DNA of 11,505 nt, taken from contig JBAVLA010000366.1 in the NCBI GenBank assembly GCA_049688595.1, forward strand, positions 1-11,505, read 5' to 3'. This stretch comes from Prado023 sp049688595. Its GTDB lineage: Bacteria; Actinomycetota; Actinomycetes; S36-B12; CAIYMF01. A program made the translations under genes and the position numbers. This document shows, one piece after another, positions 1 through 7,131 of the stretch (positions are counted from its first letter, which is position 1; every line of letters starts with the position of its first letter). A model generated the notes under the pieces. It was not told where the DNA came from. It was given only the letters and a program-made list of their open reading frames with translations, and searched no databases.

Positions 1-49
1 TCACGCGGACTGTCGAGCCCCGGTCACTTCCCGGAGGGTCCCGCGGCCG

Positions 50-1432
50 TCACTTCGCTTCGCCGGCGACATTCGCCTTGTGCTCGGCGTGGTCCTCCGC
101 AACGCTGCCGTAGCCGTATGCGTACCCGACCTCGCTGGGCCTGCGTCGCGGAGCGAAGTTCAGCACCGTGCCGAGCACCCGCGCGTTGACCTGACGCAGG
201 GACTCCGAGGCCTCCTCGACCTGCTCACGACGGGTGACGCCGTGCCGGGTCACCAGGATTGCTCCGTCGGTTGCAGTGGTGAGGATTGCCGCGTCGGTCA
301 CAGGCAGAAGCGGCGGGGCATCCAGGAGGACGATGTCGTAGCGCCTCGTGAGCTCCTCCAGCAACTCCGTCATCTGCCGAGAGCCCAGCAACTCGCTCGG
401 GTTGGGCGGAATGGCCCCGGAGGGCAGGAAGTCCAGTAGCCCCCGCTGCCAGCTGATGATCGCTCGGTCGACGGTCTCCCGCCCTATCAGCACGTCCGTC
501 AGGCCAACCGAGCCATCAACACCCAGGTACTCGGCGATCTTGGGTCGACGGAGATCTGCCTCGAGGAGCAGGACCTTCGTGCCGCCCTGGGCCAGCGCTA
601 TGGCAAGGTTGCAGGCGGTCGTCGACTTGCCCTCCTGCGGCACGGACGACGTGATCACGACCGACCGCGGCGGGTTCTCGATGTCCACGTACTGGAGGTT
701 GGTCCGGATGGTTCGGTAGGACTCGGCCCGCGGGGTTCCACGCAGCGTCACGAGCGGCATCTTGCTGGCCTCGCGATCGAAGGAGATCACCCCGAGCGGC
801 ACGGCTTCCGACGCCTCCTCAAGATCGGCAGCGGACTTGATCGTCGTGTCCATCAGCTGGCGGACGATCGAGATGGTGACCCCGGCCAGGAGGCCGAGCA
901 GTGCGCCGAGCAGGATGTTCAGCAGCGTCTTGGGCGAGACCGGATCGGAGGGCACCAGCGCCGGCCGGATCAGCTCGACCTTCACCGGCTGCGTGCCGGC
1001 CTGGGTGGTCTCCAGCCGGACGATCTCCCGGGCCAGGGACTTCGCGGTGGCGTTGGATATGTCCGCCGCGCGCTGGGCCGAGGTGTCCGTCGCGGTGATG
1101 TTCAGCAGGACCGTGCCCGTTGGACTGTTCGCTGACACGCTGTTGGCCAGCTCATCAGTCGTGGTGTCCAGGCCCAAGCTCTCGATCACGGGCTCAAGCA
1201 CGTCGGGGCTGTACAGGACCTCCACGTAGGACCTCACCCGCTGCTGGACGAACGTGCCGCCCGAGAGCAGCTCCTCGCCGGCCCGGACTGTGGCGAACAA
1301 CTGGGAGGTCGCCTCGTAGGTCGGGGTGGTCACCGCGGACATCCCCAGGGCCAGGAGGGAACCCACCAGCGTCGAGATGAAGATCATCGGCCAGGACGAC
1401 CTGAGGGTCTGCCAGTATTCACGCGGGGTCAT
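50..1432 (-). CDS. Polysaccharide chain-length / tyrosine autokinase (Wzz-BY-kinase fusion)
   Basis: Membrane protein of 460 residues combining a Wzz-type co-polymerase domain with a bacterial tyrosine kinase; such proteins control export and chain length of capsule or exopolysaccharide. Membrane segments lie at about 15-35 and 169-191, enclosing a short external loop. The proline motif PSDPVSPKT (161-169) precedes the second segment, as is usual for Wzz. The cytoplasmic kinase has Walker A SSVPQEGKST (262-271), Walker A' VLLLEADLRRP (287-297) and Walker B IVLLDAPP (367-374). Three tyrosines (437, 439, 441) near the C-terminus are the likely autophosphorylation cluster, smaller than in Wzc of E. 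coli. The ATG is fixed by an in-frame TGA at 1442-1444; AAGGAG at 1445-1450 is the ribosome site, with a long spacer of 12 bases. Probably the first gene of a polysaccharide cluster running off the left edge; bases 1-49 hold nothing I can assign. Family sure, exact polymer unknown. Confidence 0.93.
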   Translation of the reverse strand: MTPREYWQTLRSSWPMIFISTLVGSLLALGMSAVTTPTYEATSQLFATVRAGEELLSGGTFVQQRVRSYVEVLYSPDVLEPVIESLGLDTTTDELANSVSANSPTGTVLLNITATDTSAQRAADISNATAKSLAREIVRLETTQAGTQPVKVELIRPALVPSDPVSPKTLLNILLGALLGLLAGVTISIVRQLMDTTIKSAADLEEASEAVPLGVISFDREASKMPLVTLRGTPRAESYRTIRTNLQYVDIENPPRSVVITSSVPQEGKSTTACNLAIALAQGGTKVLLLEADLRRPKIAEYLGVDGSVGLTDVLIGRETVDRAIISWQRGLLDFLPSGAIPPNPSELLGSRQMTELLEELTRRYDIVLLDAPPLLPVTDAAILTTATDGAILVTRHGVTRREQVEEASESLRQVNARVLGTVLNFAPRRRPSEVGYAYGYGSVAEDHAEHKANVAGEAK

Positions 1433-1496
1433 CGGACCACATCACTCCTTCGGCCTGAGGGCTTTCGGCGACTCGGCTAACAGCCGTCAACGTTAA

Positions 1497-1502
1497 AGTA
1501 TA
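1497..1502 (-). promoter_or_regulatory. Possible -10 element for the autokinase gene
   Basis: On the minus strand the bases read TATACT, five of six matching the -10 consensus, about 65 bases before the ATG at 1432. It lies in an AT-richer patch that is unusual for this DNA. No good -35 is seen at 17 or 18 bases; the place is taken by the inverted repeat at 1520-1542, so an activator or regulator might bind there. A small dyad, CGGCT-AAC-AGCCG (1474-1486), falls in the expected leader. This is inference from sequence resemblance only. Confidence 0.35.
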
Positions 1503-1519
1503 CCTAAGGTCTGGGATGC

Positions 1520-1542
1520 TCCTGCCTGTCGTGTAGGCAGGA
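1520..1542. repeat. 8-bp inverted repeat between dgt and the autokinase gene
   Basis: Arms TCCTGCCT (1520-1527) and AGGCAGGA (1535-1542) are exact reverse complements around a 7-base centre. It sits 65 bases past the dgt stop codon and just upstream of the possible -10 box of the autokinase gene. It could be a regulator's operator or a weak terminator of dgt; there is no U-run on either side. The position, overlapping where a -35 would be, slightly favours an operator. Confidence 0.45.
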
Positions 1543-1606
1543 ATACGCCGATACCGGGAAATCGGTGGAGAGGGCCTCGCTGTTCGCCGGCGGTGCGCCT
1601 CGCCGT

Positions 1607-2851
1607 TCACCGGCAGTGCCGCCGGTGCCAGGCGACCAGCGAGATGTCGGTCAGGCTCGCTATCTGGTCCACGATCACCCTATGTCGCGCCCCGTCGTCG
1701 CGGGCCTGCTCCCAGGAGGGCCGGAAGTGCGGCTCGAGGCAAGCGGGGGCGGCGAGCACGAGCGTCGCGGCCAGCTCCTGGACCATCGCATGTTGCCGCC
1801 GGTAGGTCTGCGCTGAGCCCTTGCGCTGCATCACGAACAGGTTGGCGATGCCCTTCAGGACGCTCACCTCACGGCGGATGTGGTCGGGGACCTCCAACGT
1901 GCCCAGGTAGCGGGCCAGCTGCGGCTGCTCATGGGCCTCTCTCGTGGCGACCTCGGCTGCGGCCGTGAAGCGGCCGATGAGGCGGCTGGCCATGTCCTTC
2001 AGGGCGGCGAGGTCGCGCAGGCTCGCCGTGTAGGCGACGGGCCAGAACGGCGCGGCGAGGAGGCGGTCAAGCGTGTCGGCCAACTCTGCTGGATCGGCTC
2101 CCGGCAGGTACTCGTCTGCTACAAGCTGGACCAGCGCCGCAGCCGTCGCCCGGTCGTGCAGGGAACGCAGGTCGATGTGGCCGGCGTGGATTCCGTCCTC
2201 GACGTCGTGGACGCTGTAGGCGACGTCGTCAGCCCAGTCCATCACCTGTGCCTCGAAGCACCGCTGACCGTCGGGTGCCCCGGCCCGCATCCACAGGAAG
2301 GCTGGCATGTCGTCGGGGTACGCCCCGAACTTGCGGCTGCTCGGCCCACGCGGCCAGGGGTACTTGGTCGCGGCGTCCAGCGTTGCGCGGGTCAGGTTCA
2401 ACCCAACCGAGCGCTCCCCGGGGGGGCTCGCTGCAGGTTGCCCGAACGCCTTGGCCTCCAGCCGCGTGAGTACTCGGAGGGTCTGGGCGTTGCCCTCGAA
2501 TCCGCCGATCCCGCTGCACAACTGGTCGAGGACGTCCTCTCCGTTGTGGCCGAACGGCGGGTGGCCCAGGTCGTGGGCCAGGCACGCGGCCTCCACCAGG
2601 TCGGGATCGCAGCCGAGCGCCGCACCGAGCTCCCTGCCGACCTGGGCGACCTCAAGCGAGTGGGTCATGCGGGTCCGCGGGAAGTCGCCCTCGCCGGCGA
2701 TCATCACCTGAGTCTTGGCCGCCAGCCTGCGCCAGGCCGCGCTGTGCAGGACCCGTGCGCGATCCCGGGCGAACTCGGAGCGGCCAGGACGCTTCGGCGG
2801 CTCGGCGACCCAGCGTTGGAGGTCGGCGAGTTCGTAGCCGGGGGAGGACAC
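1607..2851 (-). CDS. dgt: Deoxyguanosinetriphosphate triphosphohydrolase family protein (dNTPase)
   Basis: HD-domain enzyme of 414 residues that cleaves a dNTP into deoxynucleoside and triphosphate, controlling the cytoplasmic dNTP pool. The metal site is complete: H64 in RTRMTHS, H93-D94 in AHDLGHPPFGHNGE (92-105), and an aspartate in DWADDVAYSVHD (205-216). The family block GGFEGNAQTLRVLTRLE (116-132) is also present. The N-terminal part WVAEPPKRPGR (14-24) and RARVLHSAAWRRL (31-43) is typical of actinobacterial members, so little is missing at the start. The start is GTG at 2849-2851 with only a weak GGTGGA upstream. Substrate preference (dGTP or any dNTP) cannot be read from sequence. It lies near dnaG, an association known in other actinobacteria, though here on the opposite strand and separated by the DUF218 gene. 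A 118-base gap separates it from that gene, so co-transcription is possible. Confidence 0.95.
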   Translation of the reverse strand: MSSPGYELADLQRWVAEPPKRPGRSEFARDRARVLHSAAWRRLAAKTQVMIAGEGDFPRTRMTHSLEVAQVGRELGAALGCDPDLVEAACLAHDLGHPPFGHNGEDVLDQLCSGIGGFEGNAQTLRVLTRLEAKAFGQPAASPPGERSVGLNLTRATLDAATKYPWPRGPSSRKFGAYPDDMPAFLWMRAGAPDGQRCFEAQVMDWADDVAYSVHDVEDGIHAGHIDLRSLHDRATAAALVQLVADEYLPGADPAELADTLDRLLAAPFWPVAYTASLRDLAALKDMASRLIGRFTAAAEVATREAHEQPQLARYLGTLEVPDHIRREVSVLKGIANLFVMQRKGSAQTYRRQHAMVQELAATLVLAAPACLEPHFRPSWEQARDDGARHRVIVDQIASLTDISLVAWHRRHCR

Positions 2852-2938
2852 GCGTCCACCGTATGAGGCACCTCTGACAGTTGCCAGCCCGAACCCACCG
2901 AGGAGATCGAGTTGCTCATCGTCGGGCGCCGGCAGGAT

Positions 2939-2957
2939 GGAGGCCCCGGGGCGCTCC
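2939..2957. terminator. Weak palindrome after the DUF218 gene
   Basis: A perfect 10-base palindrome, GCCCCGGGGC (2943-2952), is flanked by GGAG and CTCC with one bulged base. It lies 13 bases past the minus-strand stop at 2970-2972. It could give a tight GC hairpin ending the DUF218 transcript, but it has no real loop and no U-run, and GC palindromes of this size arise by chance in such DNA. Confidence 0.2.
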
Positions 2958-2969
2958 GCTCCTTCCCGA

Positions 2970-3614
2970 TCAGTGATCGAGCCAGACCCCGATCAGGCCC
3001 ACGGACTCACGCAGCACCTGTTCGGTCCCGATGGACGTGCCGGGGCCCTCGGCGGTGGGGGAGACCCGGGCGTGCAGTCCCATGGCGTTGGCCAGGGCAT
3101 GCGCGCGCGCCATGTGCGTCGGGTCGGTGACGATGGTGACGGTGCGCAGCCCCTCCTGCGCGGCGATGGTCGCGACGTTTCGCAGCGACTCCTCGGTGTC
3201 GTCGCCGAACGGCACGGCGATGACCTGGCGGCGCCGCAGCCCCTCCGCGACGAGCTCCTCCTTGCCGGTCTGCGCCTCAGAAGTGATGTCGCCGAACTGG
3301 AACCCGCCGACGGTGATGATCGTGTCGCTCACGCCGTCGCTGACGAGTTGATGGGCGTGGGCCAGGCGGTTGGCCAGGATTGGCGAGGGGGCACCCTGGT
3401 ACTGGGCTGCCCCGAGCACGACGACGGCGTCGGTCGGTGTCCGGTCATCAGTGGTCGCCCACCGCATGACCTCTGCCGCGGCACCGATGGGCAGGACCAT
3501 GGTCGTGACCGTGACCGTGGCGACCAGTGCCGCGAACCTGCGACGGGTGCGGCGTCGTCGGGACTGCTGCGGACGAGCCGGGCTCCACTCGAGCAGGATT
3601 GCCGGCGCTGTCAT
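2970..3614 (-). CDS. YdcF/SanA-like DUF218 membrane-anchored protein
   Basis: Protein of 214 residues. An arginine-rich stretch (19-26) precedes one hydrophobic segment (about 28-49), which predicts an inner-membrane anchor with the C-terminal domain outside. That domain matches the DUF218 (YdcF/SanA/ElyC) family: DAVVVLGAAQYQGAPSPIL (62-80) with following ANRLAHAHQL, a GG pair at 103-104, DDTEESLRNVATIAA (138-152), and the late block VTDPTHMARAHALANAMG (162-179). Family members are linked to envelope integrity and, in E. coli, to peptidoglycan or polysaccharide carrier metabolism, but the reaction is unsettled, so none is claimed here. The start ATG is well supported by GGGAGGA at 3622-3628, 7 bases upstream. 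It is divergent from dnaG and lies upstream of dgt on the same strand. Confident of family, not of function. Confidence 0.88.
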   Translation of the reverse strand: MTAPAILLEWSPARPQQSRRRRTRRRFAALVATVTVTTMVLPIGAAAEVMRWATTDDRTPTDAVVVLGAAQYQGAPSPILANRLAHAHQLVSDGVSDTIITVGGFQFGDITSEAQTGKEELVAEGLRRRQVIAVPFGDDTEESLRNVATIAAQEGLRTVTIVTDPTHMARAHALANAMGLHARVSPTAEGPGTSIGTEQVLRESVGLIGVWLDH

Positions 3615-3819
3615 GCCGGGATCCTCCCATGGCGCCCGAAGGATCCATCGGAGCCTGTGGACATCTGCGCGGGAGTGTCGGACCCCTGCCTAGGATCGGA
3701 CCCAGTCGGGTCTGGTGGGCCGGTGGGCACCTCGCTTGAGGGAGTCGGCCGGCGCGAGCGATTGGAAGGGGGGTGGGGAGCCGGGACCGTAACACGGTCA
3801 TCGTGCCCCAGGGAAGCCA
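3615..3819. promoter_or_regulatory. Divergent intergenic region between DUF218 gene and dnaG
   Basis: These 205 bases must hold the starts of transcription for both neighbours, but no convincing -10/-35 pair is visible on either strand. Two dyads stand out: CGGACCC-AGTC-GGGTCTG (3697-3714, seven pairs with one G-T) and ACCGT-AAC-ACGGT (3786-3798), the latter in the dnaG leader 21 bases before its ATG. Either could be a regulator site or a leader hairpin. The dnaG ribosome site is AGGGAAG (3810-3816), close to the start. Confidence 0.35.
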
Positions 3820-5742
3820 ATGGCTGGACGTGTGCGCGCAGACGACATCGCGGAGGTTCGCGAGCGCATCCGCATCGACTCCGTGATCGGCGAGGTCGTC
3901 ACGCTGCGCTCGGCGGGTGCCGGGTCGCTCAAGGGCCTGTGCCCCTTCCATGAGGAGCGCTCGCCGAGCTTCCACGTGACCCCCGGACGAGGCCTCTACT
4001 ACTGCTTCGGATGCGGTGAGGGCGGTGACGTCGTCGACTTCCTCATGAAGCACGACCACCTGAGCTTCACGGAGGCCATCGAGAAGCTCGCGGAGCGCGC
4101 CGGGGTGCGGCTTCGCTACGAGGACGGACCAGGCCCAAGCCGGGGCGGGGGACCGAACCGCACCAGGCTGGCTCAGGCGAACAAGGCGGCTGCCGCATTC
4201 TTCACGCTGGCACTGGCCTCTGCGGAGGCCCAGGTCGGCAGGCAGTTCCTGGTCGAGCGCGGATTCGATGCCAACGCGTGCGAGCAGTTCGGGGTCGGCT
4301 TCGCGCCGCGGTCCTGGGACGCCCTCCTGAGTCACCTTCGATCGGCCGGATTCGGCGACCCGGAGATCCTGGCCGCGGGGCTGGCCGCCCAGGGTGCCCG
4401 AGGCACGTACGACCGCTTCCGCGGCCGGCTGACATGGCCCATCCGGGACGCCGCCGGTGACGTGCTCGGATTCGGGGCCCGCAGGCTGTTCGACGATGAC
4501 GACGGACCCAAGTACTTGAACACGCCGGAGACGCCGCTGTACCGGAAGTCCCAGGTGCTGTACGGCATCGACCTGGCCAGGCGCGACATCGCCAGGGCCA
4601 AGCAGGTGGTCGTCGTCGAGGGGTACACCGACGTCATGGCTGCGCACCTGGCCGGTGTGACGACCGCGGTTGCCACTTGCGGGACGGCGTTCGGACCGGA
4701 TCATGCAGCCCTGTTGCGCCGGTACATCCTTGACGACGACGCCTTCGGGGCCGAGGTGATCTTCACGTTCGACGGTGACGCGGCTGGGCAGAAGGCCGCT
4801 CTGCGCGCGTTCGAGGGCGACCAGCGGTTCGTCGCCCAGACGTTCATCGCCGTCTCCCCGGACGGGATGGACCCGTGCGAGCTGCGCCTGGCGCGTGGGG
4901 ACGAGGCCGTGCGCGAGCTTGTCGCCACGCGCACGCCCCTGTTCGCCTTCGCGATCCGGTCGGCCCTGTCCGGCTTCGACCTGTCAACCGCCGAGGGCCG
5001 AGTCGGTGCGGTGCGCCGCGCGGCCCCACTGGTCGCCAGGATCCGCGACGCGGCCCTCAGGCCGGAGTACACCAGGCTTCTCGCCGGATGGGTCGGCGTC
5101 CCGGAACAGGAGGTTCGGTCGGCCGTGACTGCGGCTGGACGTCCGGGCGGGTCAGCAGCGGGACGTCCGGGCGGGTCAGCAGCGGGACGTCCGGGCCCGG
5201 CCAGGACCGGTGGGTCCAGCGGTTCACCGCCCGCCCCCACACCAGCCCGGACTGTCCGGCCGCATCCGCGGGATCCGGCGCTGTTCGTGGAGCGTGAGTC
5301 GTTGAAGTGCGCCTTGCAGGTGCCCGAGCTCACGGGGGACTGGTTGGCGTCCATCGGGCCTGAGTGCTACAGCCATCCCAGCTACGCCGCTGTGCTGGCT
5401 GCGATCACCGCTGCCGGGGGCCCGACCCCGGGCCTCGCCGGGGGTCGCTGGGCGGACGCGGTGCTCGCAGCATGCGCCGACGACTCCGAGCGGGCGCTGG
5501 TCCGCGAGCTCGCGGTGGAGCCGCCGATCACGACGGGGGAGCCTTCGGCCAGGTACGTGACTTCGATCCTGGCGCGCCTGCTCTCCGATGAGGCGGGCAG
5601 GCGGCTCGCCGAGCTCAAGCGAACATTGGGGCAGCTGGATCCGGTCCGGCAGGCCGAGCAGGTCTCCGCCGTGTTCGCCGACCTGATGGATCTGGAGAAC
5701 TACCGGCGCGAGCTGGCACGTGCTGGTCAGGAGGATCTCTGA
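3820..5742 (+). CDS. dnaG: DNA primase
   Basis: Primase of 640 residues that makes RNA primers for the replisome and docks on the DnaB helicase. The N-terminal zinc-binding domain has C41, H44, C62 and C65 (CPFH and CFGC). The RNA polymerase domain follows, with RFRGRLTWPIRD (199-210), FGARRL (218-223) and PKYLNTPETPLYRKS (230-244). The TOPRIM centre shows VVVVEGYTDVMA (263-274, E267) and FTFDGDAAGQ (315-324, D318 and D320), the metal-binding acids. A glycine/proline-rich linker at about 437-485 contains a perfect DNA repeat and leads to the C-terminal helicase-binding domain (about 486-640). The N-terminus MAGR and the length fit actinobacterial primases. The start ATG has AGGGAAG just upstream, at short spacing. 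The stop overlaps the ATG of the next gene (TGATG), so the two are translationally coupled. No key residue is missing. Confidence 0.98.
   Translation: MAGRVRADDIAEVRERIRIDSVIGEVVTLRSAGAGSLKGLCPFHEERSPSFHVTPGRGLYYCFGCGEGGDVVDFLMKHDHLSFTEAIEKLAERAGVRLRYEDGPGPSRGGGPNRTRLAQANKAAAAFFTLALASAEAQVGRQFLVERGFDANACEQFGVGFAPRSWDALLSHLRSAGFGDPEILAAGLAAQGARGTYDRFRGRLTWPIRDAAGDVLGFGARRLFDDDDGPKYLNTPETPLYRKSQVLYGIDLARRDIARAKQVVVVEGYTDVMAAHLAGVTTAVATCGTAFGPDHAALLRRYILDDDAFGAEVIFTFDGDAAGQKAALRAFEGDQRFVAQTFIAVSPDGMDPCELRLARGDEAVRELVATRTPLFAFAIRSALSGFDLSTAEGRVGAVRRAAPLVARIRDAALRPEYTRLLAGWVGVPEQEVRSAVTAAGRPGGSAAGRPGGSAAGRPGPARTGGSSGSPPAPTPARTVRPHPRDPALFVERESLKCALQVPELTGDWLASIGPECYSHPSYAAVLAAITAAGGPTPGLAGGRWADAVLAACADDSERALVRELAVEPPITTGEPSARYVTSILARLLSDEAGRRLAELKRTLGQLDPVRQAEQVSAVFADLMDLENYRRELARAGQEDL
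5137..5196 (+). repeat. 24-bp tandem repeat, 2.5 copies, inside dnaG
   Basis: Two identical 24-base units (5137-5160 and 5161-5184) are followed by the first 12 bases of a third (5185-5196). Each unit begins with the palindrome GGACGTCC. The unit is a multiple of three and encodes GRPGGSAA, so copy changes only lengthen or shorten the linker between the catalytic part and the helicase-binding domain. The exact identity, including third codon positions, points to recent slippage or unequal recombination. Confidence 0.95.
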
Positions 5743-6245
5743 TGCGGTGGCGGCGGGAGCCCGATTCGCGGGTGGCTCGGCTGCTCGAGGGGGTCAGGGG
5801 CGAGCGTGCCCTCGCATGGGGGGAACTGGTCGACGGGTCGGTCGCGGTGTGCACGGAGCACGCCCTGTACACCGGGGCCGGGGCAAGGATCCCCTGGGAC
5901 CTGGTCGTCCGGGCCGCGTGGTCCGAGGAGTTCCTGGACCTCGTCGCGCAGTCCGCGCCGGGGTCCTCGACAAGGCAGATGCGCCTGCGGTTCCGGCAGG
6001 CCGGGGAGGTGCCGGCGGTCGTGCGGGAACGGGTCGAGTGGACCGTGCTGGCCTCCCAGCACGCCGATCTCGAGCATCCGGATGGGCGATCCGGGGGAGC
6101 CACGCTCAACGCGCGGCGATCGCCGGAATCGGGCGAGGTCCGGTGGGCGATCGTGTTCGACCGGGGCCTCGACACCCGCGACCCCGGTTGGCGGGAGGCG
6201 GCGGACCGCGCGCTGGCTGAGTTGCGGTCCCGGATGGGCGTGTGA
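5742..6245 (+). CDS. Conserved-type protein of unknown function coupled to dnaG
   Basis: Protein of 167 residues that I do not recognise as any named family. It is soluble, with no signal peptide or membrane segment. Residues 20-100 look like a beta-rich fold of the PH-like kind: GSVAVCTEHALYTG (32-45) followed by ARIPWDLVVRAAW (48-60), a pattern seen in small actinobacterial proteins where a strand-turn reads 'vaTd.aLy....riPW..v..a.W'. The end is a charged helix (about 148-165, REAADRALAELRSR). The gene is certainly real: AGGAGG (5729-5734) lies 7 bases before the ATG, and the ATG overlaps the dnaG stop codon by one base, so it is translated with the primase. The coupling suggests a role near replication, but that is inference. 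No residue pattern suggesting catalysis is seen. Confidence 0.85.
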   Translation: MRWRREPDSRVARLLEGVRGERALAWGELVDGSVAVCTEHALYTGAGARIPWDLVVRAAWSEEFLDLVAQSAPGSSTRQMRLRFRQAGEVPAVVRERVEWTVLASQHADLEHPDGRSGGATLNARRSPESGEVRWAIVFDRGLDTRDPGWREAADRALAELRSRMGV

Positions 6246-6260
6246 ACGTGGCTGGTCGTT

Positions 6261-6290
6261 TTGGGCTCAGCGTCGGGGCGTTGGTATCCT
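6261..6290 (+). promoter_or_regulatory. Likely promoter of tRNA-Asn and trmB
   Basis: TTGGGC (6261-6266) and TATCCT (6285-6290) are separated by 18 bases and resemble a housekeeping sigma-factor promoter. Transcription would begin near 6297, only a few bases before the mature tRNA at 6303. The position between the end of the preceding gene and the tRNA supports it; transcription from dnaG could also run through. Confidence 0.55.
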
Positions 6291-6302
6291 TGTCCGGCTT
6301 GA

Positions 6303-6375
6303 TCCCCCATAGCTCAATTGGCAGAGCGTCCGGCTGTTAACCGGCAGGTTCTTGGTTCGAGTCCAAGTGGGGGAG
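6303..6375 (+). tRNA. tRNA-Asn (anticodon GUU)
   Basis: Full cloverleaf of 73 bases. The acceptor arms TCCCCCA (6303-6309) and TGGGGGA (6368-6374) pair perfectly. The D stem is GCTC/GAGC. The anticodon loop CTGTTAA (6334-6340) holds GTT at 6336-6338. The T stem CTTGG/CCAAG closes the loop TTCGAGT. The discriminator base is G (6375), as expected for asparagine tRNA. The next bases are CCCA, so the 3' CCA is not encoded and must be added by enzyme. One anticodon-stem pair, 27-43, is T opposite C and does not pair. The variable region AGGTT (6346-6350) has G at position 46, the target of TrmB, which is encoded just downstream. Confidence 0.97.
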
Positions 6376-6391
6376 CCCATACTCTGGGCCG

Positions 6392-7081
6392 ATGCAGCAC
6401 GGCCACGGTCTGCCTTCGGGCCAGCGACGGATTCGTACGTTCCACCCCCGACGCAGCCGGATGACGCCCAGCGCAGCCTCGGCACTGGGCCGACTCCTTC
6501 CGACATGGGGGGTCCAGGCGCACGGCGCTCCCGCCGACCTGGCCGACCTGTTCGACCCGCCGCTACCCGTGGTCCTGGAGATCGGGCCGGGGATGGGCCA
6601 GGCCACTCTCGCCATGGCGAGAGCCGATCCGGCGACTGGGGTCGTCGCGGTCGACGTGCACACGCCGGGCATCGGCGCGCTGCTGGCCGCTGTCGAGCGG
6701 CTTGGGCTGGCGAACGTGCGCGTGTGCGTGGGTGATGCCGTCGACCTGATGGACCGGCTCGGTCCCGGCACGCTGGCCGGGATCCGCGCCTACTTCCCGG
6801 ACCCCTGGCCCAAGGTGCGCCACCACAAGCGCCGGCTCATCCAGCCGGCATTCGTGCGCCGGGCGGCTGAGCTCCTGGCTCCCGGGGGCACGCTGCACCT
6901 GGCCACGGACATGGCCGACTATGCCGACCAGATGCTGGCTGTCTGCGCCGCGGAGCCCTTGCTGGAGAACATCTCCGAGGGGTTCCTCGAGCGCCCCGCC
7001 TGGCGGCCGGAGACAGGCTACGAGGCCCGGGGGATCGCCGCTGGTCGGCCCAGTCGCGACCTCATCCTGCGCCGACGCTGA
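6392..7081 (+). CDS. trmB: tRNA (guanine-46-N7)-methyltransferase
   Basis: S-adenosylmethionine-dependent enzyme of 229 residues that forms m7G at position 46 in the variable loop of many tRNAs. The SAM-binding motif is VVLEIGPGMGQATL (60-73), with the acidic end of the second strand at VVAVDVH (84-90) and GDA (114-116). The TrmB signature FPDPWPKVRHHKRRL (135-149) is intact, as is the late block RPETGYEARGIAAGRPSRDL (205-224), which holds the T/E-R-G substrate-site residues in slightly altered form. The N-terminal stretch RRIRTFHPRRSRMTP (12-26) is like the family's usual start, so the ATG at 6392 is kept over the internal one at 6461, although no good ribosome site precedes either. The gene begins 16 bases after tRNA-Asn, and both probably share one transcript. 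Convergent with pirin, with a large hairpin between. Confidence 0.95.
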   Translation: MQHGHGLPSGQRRIRTFHPRRSRMTPSAASALGRLLPTWGVQAHGAPADLADLFDPPLPVVLEIGPGMGQATLAMARADPATGVVAVDVHTPGIGALLAAVERLGLANVRVCVGDAVDLMDRLGPGTLAGIRAYFPDPWPKVRHHKRRLIQPAFVRRAAELLAPGGTLHLATDMADYADQMLAVCAAEPLLENISEGFLERPAWRPETGYEARGIAAGRPSRDLILRRR

Positions 7082-7131
7082 CTGCTGGGGCCACGCACCT
7101 GATCCGGCGCCGGCGCAGCCGCCCCACTCGG

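Noticed and set aside
1..49. Start of another minus-strand gene at the left edge
   Set aside because: GTG codons near 27 and 4 exist, but the first hits a stop after eight codons and the second leaves the window at once; nothing can be supported.
1419..1610. Minus-strand 63-codon open frame overlapping the kinase start
   Set aside because: It runs through the inverted repeat and promoter-like patch, has no family features, and its end overlaps the well-supported kinase gene.
1880..2866. Plus-strand open frame of 328 codons opposite dgt
   Set aside because: It is antisense to a complete dgt gene with intact HD motifs; long antisense frames are usual in high-GC DNA, and its protein has no recognisable motif.
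2937..3953. Plus-strand open frame of 338 codons
   Set aside because: It is antisense to the DUF218 gene and overlaps the dnaG start in another frame; no family motif.
3448..4704. Minus-strand open frame of 418 codons
   Set aside because: It runs opposite the zinc and catalytic parts of dnaG and into the DUF218 gene; both of those are clearly real.
5137..5196. CRISPR array
   Set aside because: The units are directly adjacent without spacers and lie in frame within dnaG.
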